From Paenibacillus flagellatus (lineage in GTDB: Bacteria; Bacillota; Bacilli; Paenibacillales; NBRC-103111), in the NCBI RefSeq assembly GCF_003217775.1, contig NZ_QJVJ01000002.1:310001-374000 (forward strand): a DNA stretch of 64,000 nt. Direction: 5' to 3'. The first letter of the stretch is position 1; each line of letters starts with the position of its first letter. The notes below the pieces were generated by a model that was given only the letters and a program-made list of their open reading frames with translations, ran no database searches and had not been told where the DNA came from. Shown here in pieces: positions 17,308 to 26,020 of this stretch. The translations under genes were made by a program, and so were the position numbers.

Positions 17308-20300
17308 ATCGGTCCACCCCTTCCCAAGGTTTGGTCACTTGCGGCAAATCGAGCGTGTGCAGCACGGTTCCGTCCGGCGAGACGAAGCCGAACTCCTGCG
17401 CCTTGCGCACCATCTCCCGGTCGATGTTGACGACCGCTTCCTCGAGCGAGCCGCGGAAGTTTTCGCCGTCGACGACGGTCCGGTTCCAGGCGTTGTTCAA
17501 TTCCCGGCCGACGAAGTAGGCGCCGGGCGGGTTCGGCATCTCCTTGTACCATCTCCACTGCTCGAGGATGACCTTCAAGTCCTCCTTCGGCCAAGGCAGG
17601 CGGGTGAACGCCTCGACATTGGCGGTATTCCACCGGAAGCTGATGCCGTTGAACGATTCCAGGTCCATGCCGTAGCGCTCCTGCACGTCGGCCGAGAGCA
17701 GCCATTTCAGGAACGTCCACGCTTCCTCCTTGCGCTTCGAATCCTTGTAGATGAAGCCGGTCGTCTGTCCGCCGGACGACCAGCGGGCGACGGTGCCGTC
17801 CGGCTGCTTCACGCCGGGCAGCGGAGCGATGCCCCACCAGCCGGTCAGCTCGGGAGCGGCGACCGACAGCGTCACGTACGTGTTGTAGTCGGCGACGCCG
17901 ACCGGCATGTTGCCTTTGCGGAAATGCTGGTAAAAGTTCGGAACGTTTTTCTCCAGATCGTAAATGTTGAACAGATCGGTCCATTGCTTGAACCCTTGGA
18001 ACGACTCCGGCGAGCTGAGCGCCGTGCTCATGCCGTCCTTGGCGAAAAATTCGGCCCCGTTCTGGTACAGGAACGTAATGAAGTCGGTCGTCGGCACGTA
18101 GAAGTTGTAGCCGTTCTGCTGCAGCGTCGGCAGCATCTCGTAGACGTCTTCCCACGTGTCGGGAATGCCGAGCCCGAGCCGTTCCAAAATGTCCTTGCGG
18201 TAAAACAGCACCTTGAACGACTGCGTCTCCGGCAGCGCGTAATAGCCCTTGTCGTAAAAGAACGGGAGCAGCGCCCCCGGCGCGAATCGGTCCGCCACCT
18301 CCCGGAAGTCGGGAAACTCGCTCAAATCCTGCAGCGCCCCGCGCATCGCGAAATCGATCGATTTGTCCTGCGGCTGTCCGAGCGCGATATCGGGCGATAT
18401 GCCGGCGGCGTTGGCGTAGATGAGCAAGTTTTCGTCGGGCAGCAGGTTCACCTTGACCTTGATGTTCGTCTGCGGCGTGAACAGCTCGTTCGACAGCTCC
18501 TGCAGCAGGTTGACGTAGTCGCGCCCCCGGTTCACCCAGACGTTGAGCGAGCCTTCCTCCAGATCGCTCAAATCGTCCTTCTTGACGAACGAGCGGAAAA
18601 AGTTGAGGACGGTCGCCTTCGCTTTCCGGAAAAAGCCGGCCTCCATCTTGGGCAGCTCCGCCCCGACGGGGGCGACGACGATGCGCTCGAGCTGGAGCGG
18701 CGACTTGGAGAGCGTCTCGCGGATGCCGCCGATCTTCTCCTGCAGCGACGAAATGTCGTCCATGTAGTACGGAATTTCGTTCGGGTAGCGCAAGTAGCTC
18801 TCGATATCCTCGACCGCGGTCATCATCGTCTGCAGCGCGTTGTCGCGCCGTCCGTTGGCGGCCAGCAAGTCGTCGGCCATCGTCTTCAGCCGGTCGCGCA
18901 CGTCCTCGAGCCGTTTCGGCAGCTCGGGGAAGTCCTCCTCGATTTTCCACGTCCGGTTTTTGTCCACGACCGCCCCGGTCATCGCCTTCAGCTCGGCGGA
19001 CAGCTCGCGCAGCAGACGGGTCGCTTCCTCGGACTGGATGATGATCGGCTGGAACGGCGATACGGTCGCGGTCATCGACAGAACGTGCTCGCCTTTCTCC
19101 AAATAAAACTCGTATGGCTTGCCCGCGTCGTCCGACAGCGTGACGCCCTTCCATTTCGTCGAGTAGGGGAACCGGTAGGCGAGCAGCTCCCGGAACGGGA
19201 CGCGGCCGTCGATCGCGATCGTCCGGAACGACGCCATGTTCGACACGGTGTTTTGCAAGGCGCGCAGCGCGATTTGGTAACGTCCGCTTTCCGGGACGGA
19301 GAACGTCCACGAGATCGTCTGCCCGCCCGTCTGCCACCGTATGCCGCCGACGGAGTTGAACGTTTCGTGCGCGCCCGCCTCCGGATAGGAGAGCGGATCT
19401 TTGTCGACGACCATCTGGATGGCGACGTCGTTTTTCGCCGACATGGCCTCCGCTTCGATCCGGATCGAGGCGTCCTCGCCCTTGGAGGCCGCGGCGGCGG
19501 GAAGCTTGGCGGCGTACCCGGCGTAGTCGGGCGGCGTCGAGGGAGGCGCGATCGACAGCGACGCGATGGCGATCGGCTCGCTGCCGGACAGCCGGATCGT
19601 ATGCTGCCCTTTCGTCAAATACCATTTCATCGGCTCGTTGTACGCATTCGCGGAATCGCGGAACGGTTCGTCGATCCATCGGTCGATCGCGACCGAGCGG
19701 GGCCGGATATCGTCGCCCTTCGCGTCCCGCTTGACCGGCAGGTCGTCCTTGAACAGCCGCCGAAAGACGACCGACCGCGCCTCGCGGAACGGATACTTGC
19801 CGTCGACGGCGACGGACAGCGATACCGGACGCCGGTTGAGCGACGACGTTTCCTTGGTCAAGCTGTACGGGTAATACTGCAGGTTCAATTGATACAGGCC
19901 GTCCTTGTCGACCTGGACGCGGTATTCGATCCAGTTGTCGCGGTCGCTCTTCCAAAGCAGGACGTTGTCTTTGCCTTGGTACGACGCGGACTCGGCCAGC
20001 TTCTCCGGCGATTGCGCGGAGATGTCCGCCCCGGCGATGCGGACGGGGGCGCCCGTCGCGTCGGCGTAGCCTTTCTGCGTCCAATCGGCCAGCACGCGGC
20101 CGTAAAACGGCTCGAAGCCGTCGTTCGCCGCGCCGGCCGAAGCGGAGGCGGCGGGGGGCTTCGCCGGCGTCACGGCGTCGGCGGCGTGCGCTTGCCGCGT
20201 GCCGTCGCGGCCGGCGGCGACCGGACCGAGCAGGACGGCCGCCGCGATCAGGAGCGCGAGCGCCGGCTTGGCGCGGGAGCTGCGGGTTCGGTGGCGTTGA

Positions 20301-20308
20301 AGTTGCAA
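17294..20308 (-). CDS. Very large extracellular solute-binding protein with two carbohydrate-binding-like domains
   Basis: I place the start at TTG 20308, six bases after AAGGAGGA, rather than GTG 20332 which overlaps the ATPase stop. About 1004 residues, against roughly 430 for a usual sugar-binding protein. After the signal peptide (helix ALALLIAAAVLLGPVAAG), residues about 60-240 and 270-440 form two related beta-sandwich modules of CBM6/35 look (each with a strand DGKYPFREAR / DGRVPFRELL), a helical stretch with coiled-coil potential follows (about 445-560), and the C-terminal 430 residues are the MalE-like binding fold (FKVLFYRKDILERLGLGIPD). No lipobox cysteine is seen, so anchoring is unclear. 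First substrate-specific gene of the operon. Confidence 0.88.
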   Translation of the reverse strand: MQLQRHRTRSSRAKPALALLIAAAVLLGPVAAGRDGTRQAHAADAVTPAKPPAASASAGAANDGFEPFYGRVLADWTQKGYADATGAPVRIAGADISAQSPEKLAESASYQGKDNVLLWKSDRDNWIEYRVQVDKDGLYQLNLQYYPYSLTKETSSLNRRPVSLSVAVDGKYPFREARSVVFRRLFKDDLPVKRDAKGDDIRPRSVAIDRWIDEPFRDSANAYNEPMKWYLTKGQHTIRLSGSEPIAIASLSIAPPSTPPDYAGYAAKLPAAAASKGEDASIRIEAEAMSAKNDVAIQMVVDKDPLSYPEAGAHETFNSVGGIRWQTGGQTISWTFSVPESGRYQIALRALQNTVSNMASFRTIAIDGRVPFRELLAYRFPYSTKWKGVTLSDDAGKPYEFYLEKGEHVLSMTATVSPFQPIIIQSEEATRLLRELSAELKAMTGAVVDKNRTWKIEEDFPELPKRLEDVRDRLKTMADDLLAANGRRDNALQTMMTAVEDIESYLRYPNEIPYYMDDISSLQEKIGGIRETLSKSPLQLERIVVAPVGAELPKMEAGFFRKAKATVLNFFRSFVKKDDLSDLEEGSLNVWVNRGRDYVNLLQELSNELFTPQTNIKVKVNLLPDENLLIYANAAGISPDIALGQPQDKSIDFAMRGALQDLSEFPDFREVADRFAPGALLPFFYDKGYYALPETQSFKVLFYRKDILERLGLGIPDTWEDVYEMLPTLQQNGYNFYVPTTDFITFLYQNGAEFFAKDGMSTALSSPESFQGFKQWTDLFNIYDLEKNVPNFYQHFRKGNMPVGVADYNTYVTLSVAAPELTGWWGIAPLPGVKQPDGTVARWSSGGQTTGFIYKDSKRKEEAWTFLKWLLSADVQERYGMDLESFNGISFRWNTANVEAFTRLPWPKEDLKVILEQWRWYKEMPNPPGAYFVGRELNNAWNRTVVDGENFRGSLEEAVVNIDREMVRKAQEFGFVSPDGTVLHTLDLPQVTKPWEGVDRYVPK

Positions 20309-20328
20309 GTAAGATCCTCCTTCCGTCT

Positions 20329-21450
20329 TCACGAGTCGATCAGCCGTTCCCCGCTGTCGCGGTCGAAGAACAGCGCCTTGTGCATGTCGACCGCCACGGC
20401 GATTTTCATCTCGTCGTCGTAAAAGTTGCGCGGGCTCGTGCGGACGACGAGCAGGGCGGGGGAGCCGATGTCGAGATGCAGAAACCGGTCGGCGCCCATC
20501 AGCTCGTTGAATTTGTGAATGCCTTGTATGACGGCGTTCGGGAACGCGTCGAAGACGATTTGATCGACGCTGATGTTTTCCGGGCGGATGCCGAGGGTGA
20601 CGACCTTGTTCACGAGCCGTTTGGCGGTAAGCTCCTTCGCTTTGCCTTGGGGAATTTCGAGCGCGAACCGGTTCGTGTGGAACTCGAGCCGCCCGTCCCG
20701 CTCCTCGAGCCGGCCGTCGATGAAATTCATCGGAGGCGATCCGATGAAGCTGGCGACGAACGTGTTGGCCGGACTGTTGTAAATTTCCTCGGGCGTGTCG
20801 ACCTGCTGGATGATGCCGTCCTTCATGACGACGATCCGGTTCGCCATCGTCATCGCCTCGGTCTGGTCGTGGGTGACGTAAATCGTCGTGACGCCGAGCT
20901 GCTTGTGCAGCCGGATCAGCTCGGAGCGCATCTGCACGCGCAGCTTCGCGTCCAGGTTGGACAAAGGCTCGTCCATAAGGAACACTTGCGGATTGCGGAC
21001 GATCGCCCGGCCGAGAGCGACGCGCTGGCGCTGGCCGCCGGACAGCTGCTTCGGCTTGCGGTCGAGATACGGCTCGATCTCGAGGACGCGGGCCGCCCGC
21101 TTCACGGCGATGTCGATTTCGTGCTTCGGCAGCTTGCGCAGCCGGAGGCCGAAGGCGATGTTTTCGTAGACGGACATGTTCGGGTACAGCGCGTAGTTTT
21201 GGAACACCATGGCGATATCGCGGTCTTTCGGCGGAAGATCGTTAACGAGCACGTTGTTGATGTAAATTTCGCCCTTGCTTATGTCCTCCAGCCCCGCGAT
21301 CATCCGGAGCGTGGTCGATTTGCCGCAGCCGGACGGCCCGACGAAGACGACGAATTCCTTGTCCTCGATTTCCAGATTGAAGTCTTTCACGACGGCCGAC
21401 TTGTCTTTGCCGTACTGCTTGTAGACGTGATTGAACAAGATCCGGGACAT
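20329..21450 (-). CDS. ugpC: Carbohydrate ABC transporter ATP-binding protein (UgpC/MsmX type)
   Basis: First gene of the 14 kb minus-strand operon. Walker [11 protein letters not shown]-loop VFQNYALYP, signature [14 protein letters not shown], Walker [13 protein letters not shown] and switch His in [10 protein letters not shown] are all intact; a C-terminal OB/TOBE regulatory domain (about 240-373) follows, as in MalK/UgpC. This type energises sugar importers and in Bacillota is often shared among several transporters. The operon has two permease pairs but one ATPase. The start ATG follows GAGGGGGG; a cre site lies in the leader, pointing to CcpA control. Confidence 0.93.
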   Translation of the reverse strand: MSRILFNHVYKQYGKDKSAVVKDFNLEIEDKEFVVFVGPSGCGKSTTLRMIAGLEDISKGEIYINNVLVNDLPPKDRDIAMVFQNYALYPNMSVYENIAFGLRLRKLPKHEIDIAVKRAARVLEIEPYLDRKPKQLSGGQRQRVALGRAIVRNPQVFLMDEPLSNLDAKLRVQMRSELIRLHKQLGVTTIYVTHDQTEAMTMANRIVVMKDGIIQQVDTPEEIYNSPANTFVASFIGSPPMNFIDGRLEERDGRLEFHTNRFALEIPQGKAKELTAKRLVNKVVTLGIRPENISVDQIVFDAFPNAVIQGIHKFNELMGADRFLHLDIGSPALLVVRTSPRNFYDDEMKIAVAVDMHKALFFDRDSGERLIDS

Positions 21451-21486
21451 GAGTCCATTACCCCCCTCAAAATGATGAAGCCTGAC

Positions 21487-21500
21487 AGAAAGCGTTTACA
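21487..21500. promoter_or_regulatory. Catabolite-responsive element (cre) in the leader of the sugar operon
   Basis: AGAAAGCGTTTACA matches the cre consensus TGWAARCGYTWNCW at 13 of 14 positions. It lies about 10-23 bases after the inferred transcription start of the minus-strand ABC operon, a position where CcpA would repress by blocking early elongation. Confidence 0.75.
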
Positions 21501-21516
21501 TCCCCTCATACGAATC

Positions 21517-21522
21517 ATTATA
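21517..21522 (-). promoter_or_regulatory. -10 box of the minus-strand sugar operon promoter
   Basis: A perfect TATAAT followed by G on the minus strand, 67 bases before the ugpC start. No good -35 box is seen at 16-18 bases, so the promoter may need an activator, for example the response regulator encoded at the end of the operon (inference). Confidence 0.5.
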
Positions 21523-21771
21523 GAAACCGCGCTGTGAAAACGGTGTGAAGAATGATGAAGAACGCCGTCCGGTAGGTCCGGCCGACGGCGAAAGCCGGGG
21601 AAACGTGTGAATTTGGCGTGAAGATTTTCGATTGGAGGGACGAAAGGGTGGGTAAAGGGGGGATTTCACGGGTAAACGGCTGCTCCGCCGCCGATAAGGT
21701 ACATGAACACGTTTTGGATGAAAAAGCGGGACGTGCGGATAAAGCACCCATTCACAATGCCCGATCAACGC

Positions 21772-21799
21772 AAAAAAGCGTCCGCGAAGCGGGGACGCT
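21772..21799 (-). terminator. Terminator downstream of the DUF7662 gene
   Basis: On the minus strand AGCGTCC and GGACGCT form a perfect 7 bp stem around CCGCTTCGC, followed by TTTTTT. The 113 bases between the DUF7662 stop and this hairpin, and the 21523-21771 stretch beyond it, hold no gene I can support; a further GC-rich hairpin (CGCCGTC / GACGGCG) sits at 21563-21590. Confidence 0.8.
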
Positions 21800-21911
21800 G
21801 CCGGGCCGTCGCCGACCGAATGGGGGACGGCGGCGGCTTGTTCGGGGGACGGGCCGATCCGTCCCGGGCGGGGCGAAGGCGTGCGGGCCTCCTTTTGACC
21901 GCTTCGGCTAC

Positions 21912-22169
21912 TCAAGCGATTTCGGATCGGACGAACGTCACCCGTTTCCGTTGGCCGAGCTCGACGCGGGAAACCCGCCAAAACGCTTTCAGCCAGGCGA
22001 TCGATTGCGAGCTGGAGTCGAGAATCGTGTTGCTCCACCAATGGGGCTGCATCGTCGCCGATGGGGGCAGCTTGAAGCCGAGAATGCGCTCGACCTCCTC
22101 GAAGGTGAGCGTGACCGTTTGTTTGGACTGGCCAAACAAGTACCGTCCGAGCGGCTTGTAATCGTTCAT
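21912..22169 (-). CDS. Small DUF7662-type protein (85 aa)
   Basis: Short basic protein with the pattern YKPLGRYLFGQSKQTVTLTF, FEEVERILGFKLPPSA, then HWWSN and AWLKAFWRVSRVELGQRKRV, which I recognise as the DUF7662 pattern (an aromatic HWW centre and C-terminal WxV strand). Function of this family is not known. It lies alone between the big sugar operon and the orphan binding protein, on the minus strand, with a TATAAT box (22195-22190) upstream and a strong terminator downstream. Confidence 0.7.
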   Translation of the reverse strand: MNDYKPLGRYLFGQSKQTVTLTFEEVERILGFKLPPSATMQPHWWSNTILDSSSQSIAWLKAFWRVSRVELGQRKRVTFVRSEIA

Positions 22170-22431
22170 CGTAGATCACCCGAACTTGATTATACCGGCC
22201 GGCACTGAACAAATTCTGAACATGCCGTTTTTGGGGGAAATAGGGAAAAAGGGGCGCGGAGGGGCATTTTTATTGCGAGAAGCATTGCCGGTACGGAATG
22301 AAGGTCGGGGCGATACGCTCGTACAGGGAAGCGGTTCGAAAAGGATCCGGCGATGAAACGTTTTTCGTCCGCACTTCGTCTATTTGTCGGGACAGGAGAA
22401 AAATGGAAGACTGAGGGGAGAAATCGAGACG

Positions 22432-23850
22432 ATGAAACGATTGACGATTCGAGCATGCGCGGTTTTGCTGGCGGGGACGATGGCGCTGGCCGGCTGCAAC
22501 GGACCGGCCGGCACCCCGGCGAAGGACGAGCTCAAGGCGTTGGGCAAGGACGAGAAGGCGACGATCAAGGTGATGACGAACCAGGACGAGCGGTTTTTTT
22601 ACCAAACGTACGGGGCGTTGTTTTCGGCGAAATATCCGAACATCGACATCGAGGTGGCGTCGCTCCAAGGCGTGATCAAGTATGATGCGAATACCGACAT
22701 CAACAAGGAATACGAGAAGTTTATCGACGAGAAGAAGCCGGACGTGCTGCTGCTCATGCCGGATCTGTACGAGAAGCTGGCCGGCTCCGGGAGACTGTAC
22801 GCGCTCGATTCCGTCATCGCGCAGGACAAGTTCGACCTGGGCGGCATCATGCCGGCCGTCCTCGAGTCGATCAAATCCCGGAGCGGCGGCAAGCTGTACG
22901 GCTTGGCGCCCGGCTTCAGCGCGCAGGCGATCTTCTACAACAAAACGATGTTCGAGTCGAACGGGGTGCCGTTCCCGAAGGACGAGATGAGCTGGGAGGA
23001 GCTGTTCGAGCTGGCCCGGCGCTTCCCGACGACCGGAGACGAGAAAACGCGGATATACGGCTTCGGCGCCAACGCGTATTCGGCCGATTTGTTCCAATAC
23101 GTGCGGATGATCGGGGAAACGAAAGGGCTTCGCTATGCGGACCCGGACACCGCCCAGGTGACGATTCATACCGACGCCTGGAAGCAGGCGGCGCAGCTCG
23201 CGCTCGATACGATGAAGGCGGGCGCGCTGTACTCGCCGGATCCCGAGAAGCAATTCCGCGGCGGCATGATCGAAGACTACTACAAGTCCGACCCGTTCAT
23301 CGGGGGCAAGGTCGCGATGATGATCGGCGGCAACTATATGATGGACAGCTTGAAGCAGGCCAAATCGTATTTGAAGGAAAATACGCCGGAATGGGATCTC
23401 GTGACCGTTCCGGTCGATCCGAACAGTCCGGGAACAGCGGCGAGCCTGTACGTCGGGCAAATATTCGCCGTCAACGCCCAGTCGCCCAATCTGCGCGCGG
23501 CTTGGGAGTTCGTCAAGTACATCAACGACAACGAGTTTGCGCGCGTCACCTCGAAGGCGTCGACGGGCATGGGCGAGATGACGGTCCGCACGGCGTACTT
23601 GCCGAACGCCGAAGGACGCAACGTCGCCGCGTTCAGCAAGCTGAGCGGCGACGCGTCGCAGGCGAACCGGTCGCTCGCGAAGCTGCCGCCGTCGTTCTTC
23701 CAGTCGTTTTCCGGCATTGCCGAGCAGGAGCTCAAGTCGGCGCTCGACGGCAAGCAGACGGTCGACGACGCGCTCAAGCATATTCAGGAGAAAGGGCAGG
23801 AGGCGCTCCTCAAGGCGAAGCAGGAGGAGGAGGCGAAAGGGACCCCGTAA
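22432..23850 (+). CDS. Orphan sugar-binding lipoprotein (extracellular solute-binding protein family 1)
   Basis: I choose ATG 22432 after GAGGGGAG; this gives MKRLTIRACAVLLAGTMALAGC, a lipoprotein signal peptide with lipobox LAGC. The mature part is a MalE-like binding protein of usual length (473 residues) with motifs such as FYNKTMFESNGVPFPKDEM and MIGGNYMMD. No permease or ATPase genes adjoin it: a terminator follows and an iron operon comes next. It may serve a permease elsewhere, possibly one of the two pairs in the 9-17 kb operon (inference). Confidence 0.9.
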   Translation: MKRLTIRACAVLLAGTMALAGCNGPAGTPAKDELKALGKDEKATIKVMTNQDERFFYQTYGALFSAKYPNIDIEVASLQGVIKYDANTDINKEYEKFIDEKKPDVLLLMPDLYEKLAGSGRLYALDSVIAQDKFDLGGIMPAVLESIKSRSGGKLYGLAPGFSAQAIFYNKTMFESNGVPFPKDEMSWEELFELARRFPTTGDEKTRIYGFGANAYSADLFQYVRMIGETKGLRYADPDTAQVTIHTDAWKQAAQLALDTMKAGALYSPDPEKQFRGGMIEDYYKSDPFIGGKVAMMIGGNYMMDSLKQAKSYLKENTPEWDLVTVPVDPNSPGTAASLYVGQIFAVNAQSPNLRAAWEFVKYINDNEFARVTSKASTGMGEMTVRTAYLPNAEGRNVAAFSKLSGDASQANRSLAKLPPSFFQSFSGIAEQELKSALDGKQTVDDALKHIQEKGQEALLKAKQEEEAKGTP

Positions 23851-23873
23851 TCGGAAGCGGGGAATGGGAAATG

Positions 23874-23913
23874 GCTCGTGCGGGATCGACGATCGATCCG
23901 CGCGGGCTTTTTT
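23874..23913 (+). terminator. Rho-independent terminator after the orphan binding protein
   Basis: A long stem (GCTCGTGCGGGATCG with CGATCCGCGCGGGC, a few mismatches) is followed by TTTTTT. The next promoter starts 4 bases downstream. Confidence 0.85.
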
Positions 23914-23916
23914 CTA

Positions 23917-23945
23917 TTGACAATGTCAATGATAACCATTATCAT
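23917..23945 (+). promoter_or_regulatory. Promoter of the siderophore uptake operon
   Basis: TTGACA and TATCAT separated by exactly 17 bases; the whole spacer and -10 box are covered by a Fur box, so binding of Fur would exclude RNA polymerase. Confidence 0.85.
23930..23944. promoter_or_regulatory. Fur box 1
   Basis: TGATAACCATTATCA matches the 7-1-7 Fur consensus TGATAATNATTATCA with one mismatch and overlaps the -10 box. Confidence 0.85.
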
Positions 23946-23960
23946 TTGAAATGTTGAAAT

Positions 23961-23975
23961 TGAGAATCATTATCA
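23961..23975. promoter_or_regulatory. Fur box 2
   Basis: TGAGAATCATTATCA matches the 7-1-7 Fur consensus with one mismatch. It lies just after the expected transcription start, so the promoter carries two operators. Confidence 0.8.
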
Positions 23976-24038
23976 CACCATAAAGCGTCATCCGTCCGAC
24001 GGAGCGCGCGAATCGAAGAACGAGAAGGAGTGAGCGGC

Positions 24039-24944
24039 ATGGCGCGGTTGTTCGCCGAGAAGCTTCACATCGCATACGGGGATAAGGTGATCGTCGACAA
24101 GCTCGACTTGTCGATTCCGGCCGGTAAGGTGACGGCGCTCGTCGGCGCGAACGGCTCGGGCAAATCGACGATCTTGAAAACGATGGCCCGCATCATGAAG
24201 CCGAGCAAGGGCGGCGTCTTCCTGGACGGCAAGTCGATTCATCAGATGCAGACGAAGGAGGTCGCCAAGCAGCTCGCCATCCTGCCGCAAAACCCCGTCG
24301 CGCCGGAAGGACTGACCGTCAGCGAGCTCGTCTCGTTCGGGCGTTTCCCGCATCAGAAAGGGTTCGGCTCGCTCGGCAAGGAGGACAAGGAGATGGTCGA
24401 GTGGGCGATGAGCGTGACCGGGATGACCGGCTTCGCCGACCGGCCGATCGAGCAGATGTCGGGCGGGCAGCGGCAGCGGGCGTGGATCGCCATGGCGCTT
24501 GCGCAGGGGACGGACATCCTGTTTCTCGACGAGCCGACGACGTTCCTCGACATGGCCCACCAGCTCGAGGTGCTCAAGCTGCTCGAACGGCTCAACCGCG
24601 AGGAAGGCCGGACGGTCGTCATGGTCGTGCACGACTTGAACCATGCGACGCAGTACGCGCACCATATCGTGGCGATCAAGAACGGAACGGTCGTCCGGGA
24701 GGGCAGCCCCTCCGACGTCGTAACCGCCGACATGCTGCGCGAAGTGTTCGGCATCGAGGCGGACGTCATTGCCGATCCGCGCACGGGAGCGCCGTTATGC
24801 TTGCCGTACGGGCTCGCCTCGGAGACGGAGCATGGGCAAGCCGGCGCGGCCGGACCGGTCCGCTTCGACGACCGCAAGACGCAGCCGAAGGACGGTGCCG
24901 CCGGCGAATCCGAAACGGTCAAGGAGAAGGTCGGCGCGGTATGA
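24039..24944 (+). CDS. Iron-siderophore ABC transporter ATP-binding protein (FecE/FhuC type)
   Basis: ATG 24039 lies 8 bases after GAAGGAG; the GTG at 24030 overlaps that box and is rejected. Walker [10 protein letters not shown], signature [17 protein letters not shown], Walker [14 protein letters not shown] and switch VHDLNHA are intact. The last about 45 residues (after [13 protein letters not shown]) are a charged extension common in FecE-type ATPases of this group. First gene of a Fur-controlled operon with a binding protein and a fused permease. It energises uptake of a ferric siderophore or haem. Confidence 0.93.
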   Translation: MARLFAEKLHIAYGDKVIVDKLDLSIPAGKVTALVGANGSGKSTILKTMARIMKPSKGGVFLDGKSIHQMQTKEVAKQLAILPQNPVAPEGLTVSELVSFGRFPHQKGFGSLGKEDKEMVEWAMSVTGMTGFADRPIEQMSGGQRQRAWIAMALAQGTDILFLDEPTTFLDMAHQLEVLKLLERLNREEGRTVVMVVHDLNHATQYAHHIVAIKNGTVVREGSPSDVVTADMLREVFGIEADVIADPRTGAPLCLPYGLASETEHGQAGAAGPVRFDDRKTQPKDGAAGESETVKEKVGAV

Positions 24945-24997
24945 GAGTCGCGAGCGATCTGTCACGACACTAGAACGAATTTAAGGGGATACCGTAC

Positions 24998-26020
24998 ATG
25001 TACAAATGGTTCAAGCCGCTTACGCTGCTAATGGCATTCATTCTCATCCTGGCCGGCTGCGGCACGGCATCGACGGACAACAAGCAGGGCGCTTCCGCAC
25101 CGGCCGCGAACAACGGGGCGGGGGCGGGGAACGCCGCCGAGCCGTCCGTCAAAACGATCAAGCACGCGATGGGGACGACGGACATTAAAGGCACGCCTTC
25201 CAAAATCGTCATCCTGGAGTGGGCTTACGCCGAGCATTTGCTGGCCGTCGGCGTTCAGCCGGTCGGAATGGCCGATATCGCCGGCTACAAAAAATGGGTC
25301 AACGCCAAGCCGGAGCCGGCTGCGACCGTGATCGACGTCGGCACCCGCCAGGAGCCGAACCTGGAGCTGATCGCCAGCTTGAAGCCGGATTTGATCGTCA
25401 CGACCGTTATTCGGGCGAAGACGTCGTACGACAAGCTGAAGGCGATTGCGCCGACGATCGTGTTCGACCCGTACTCGGAGCAGGCGTCCAAAGACATTTA
25501 CGCGGATACGATCGAATCGTTCAAGACGCTGGCCGACATCGTGAACAAAAAGCCGGAAGCCGAAAAAGTGGTCAAGGACCTCGACAAGCTGTACGAGGAC
25601 GCCCGGACGAAGCTGAAGGCGGCGGGCAAGGAAGGGGCGGAGGTCGCCGTGACGCAAGCGTTCAGCAACCAGAACGCGGCCGTGTTCCGCCTCATGACCG
25701 ACAACTCGTCCATCATGCAAATCTACGCGAAAATGGGCTTGAAAAACGCCTATAAGCCGGAAAAGTTCGAATCCCAAGGGTTTTCGACCGCTTCCGTCGA
25801 AGCGCTTCCGGCGATCCAGAACGCGCATTTCCTGTACGCGGTGCAGAACGACGACAACGTTTTCGAGAAGCAGCTGAAGGATAACGCCGTCTGGAAAGGG
25901 CTCGCGTTCGTCAAAGAAAACCGCACGTATGCGCTCGGAGGCGACATGTGGATATTCGGCGGGCCGCTGTCGATTCAAAAAATCGTCGAAAAAACGGTTA
26001 GCGTCCTGACGGCAAAATGA
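24998..26020 (+). CDS. Iron-siderophore-binding lipoprotein
   Basis: ATG follows AAGGGGAT. Signal peptide with lipobox ILAGC, then a class III (FhuD/FepB-like) periplasmic-binding fold: SKIVILEWAYAEHLLAVGVQ at the N-lobe, a long linking helix (about 165-200), and the C-lobe motif NRTYALGGDMWIFGGPLS. It captures the ferric chelate outside the membrane and delivers it to the fused permease encoded next, whose start overlaps this stop. Confidence 0.93.
   Translation: MYKWFKPLTLLMAFILILAGCGTASTDNKQGASAPAANNGAGAGNAAEPSVKTIKHAMGTTDIKGTPSKIVILEWAYAEHLLAVGVQPVGMADIAGYKKWVNAKPEPAATVIDVGTRQEPNLELIASLKPDLIVTTVIRAKTSYDKLKAIAPTIVFDPYSEQASKDIYADTIESFKTLADIVNKKPEAEKVVKDLDKLYEDARTKLKAAGKEGAEVAVTQAFSNQNAAVFRLMTDNSSIMQIYAKMGLKNAYKPEKFESQGFSTASVEALPAIQNAHFLYAVQNDDNVFEKQLKDNAVWKGLAFVKENRTYALGGDMWIFGGPLSIQKIVEKTVSVLTAK

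Noticed and set aside
16997-20422. Very long open frame on the plus strand (about 1140 codons) opposite the permease and binding-protein genes
   Set aside because: GC-rich codons keep the opposite strand open. The predicted chain is rich in Arg, Asp and Val with no recognisable domains, and the minus-strand genes have clear motifs and ribosome sites.
21618-22208. Plus-strand open frame across the terminator and the DUF7662 gene
   Set aside because: It runs through a clear terminator and antisense to a recognised small gene; no RBS or domain.
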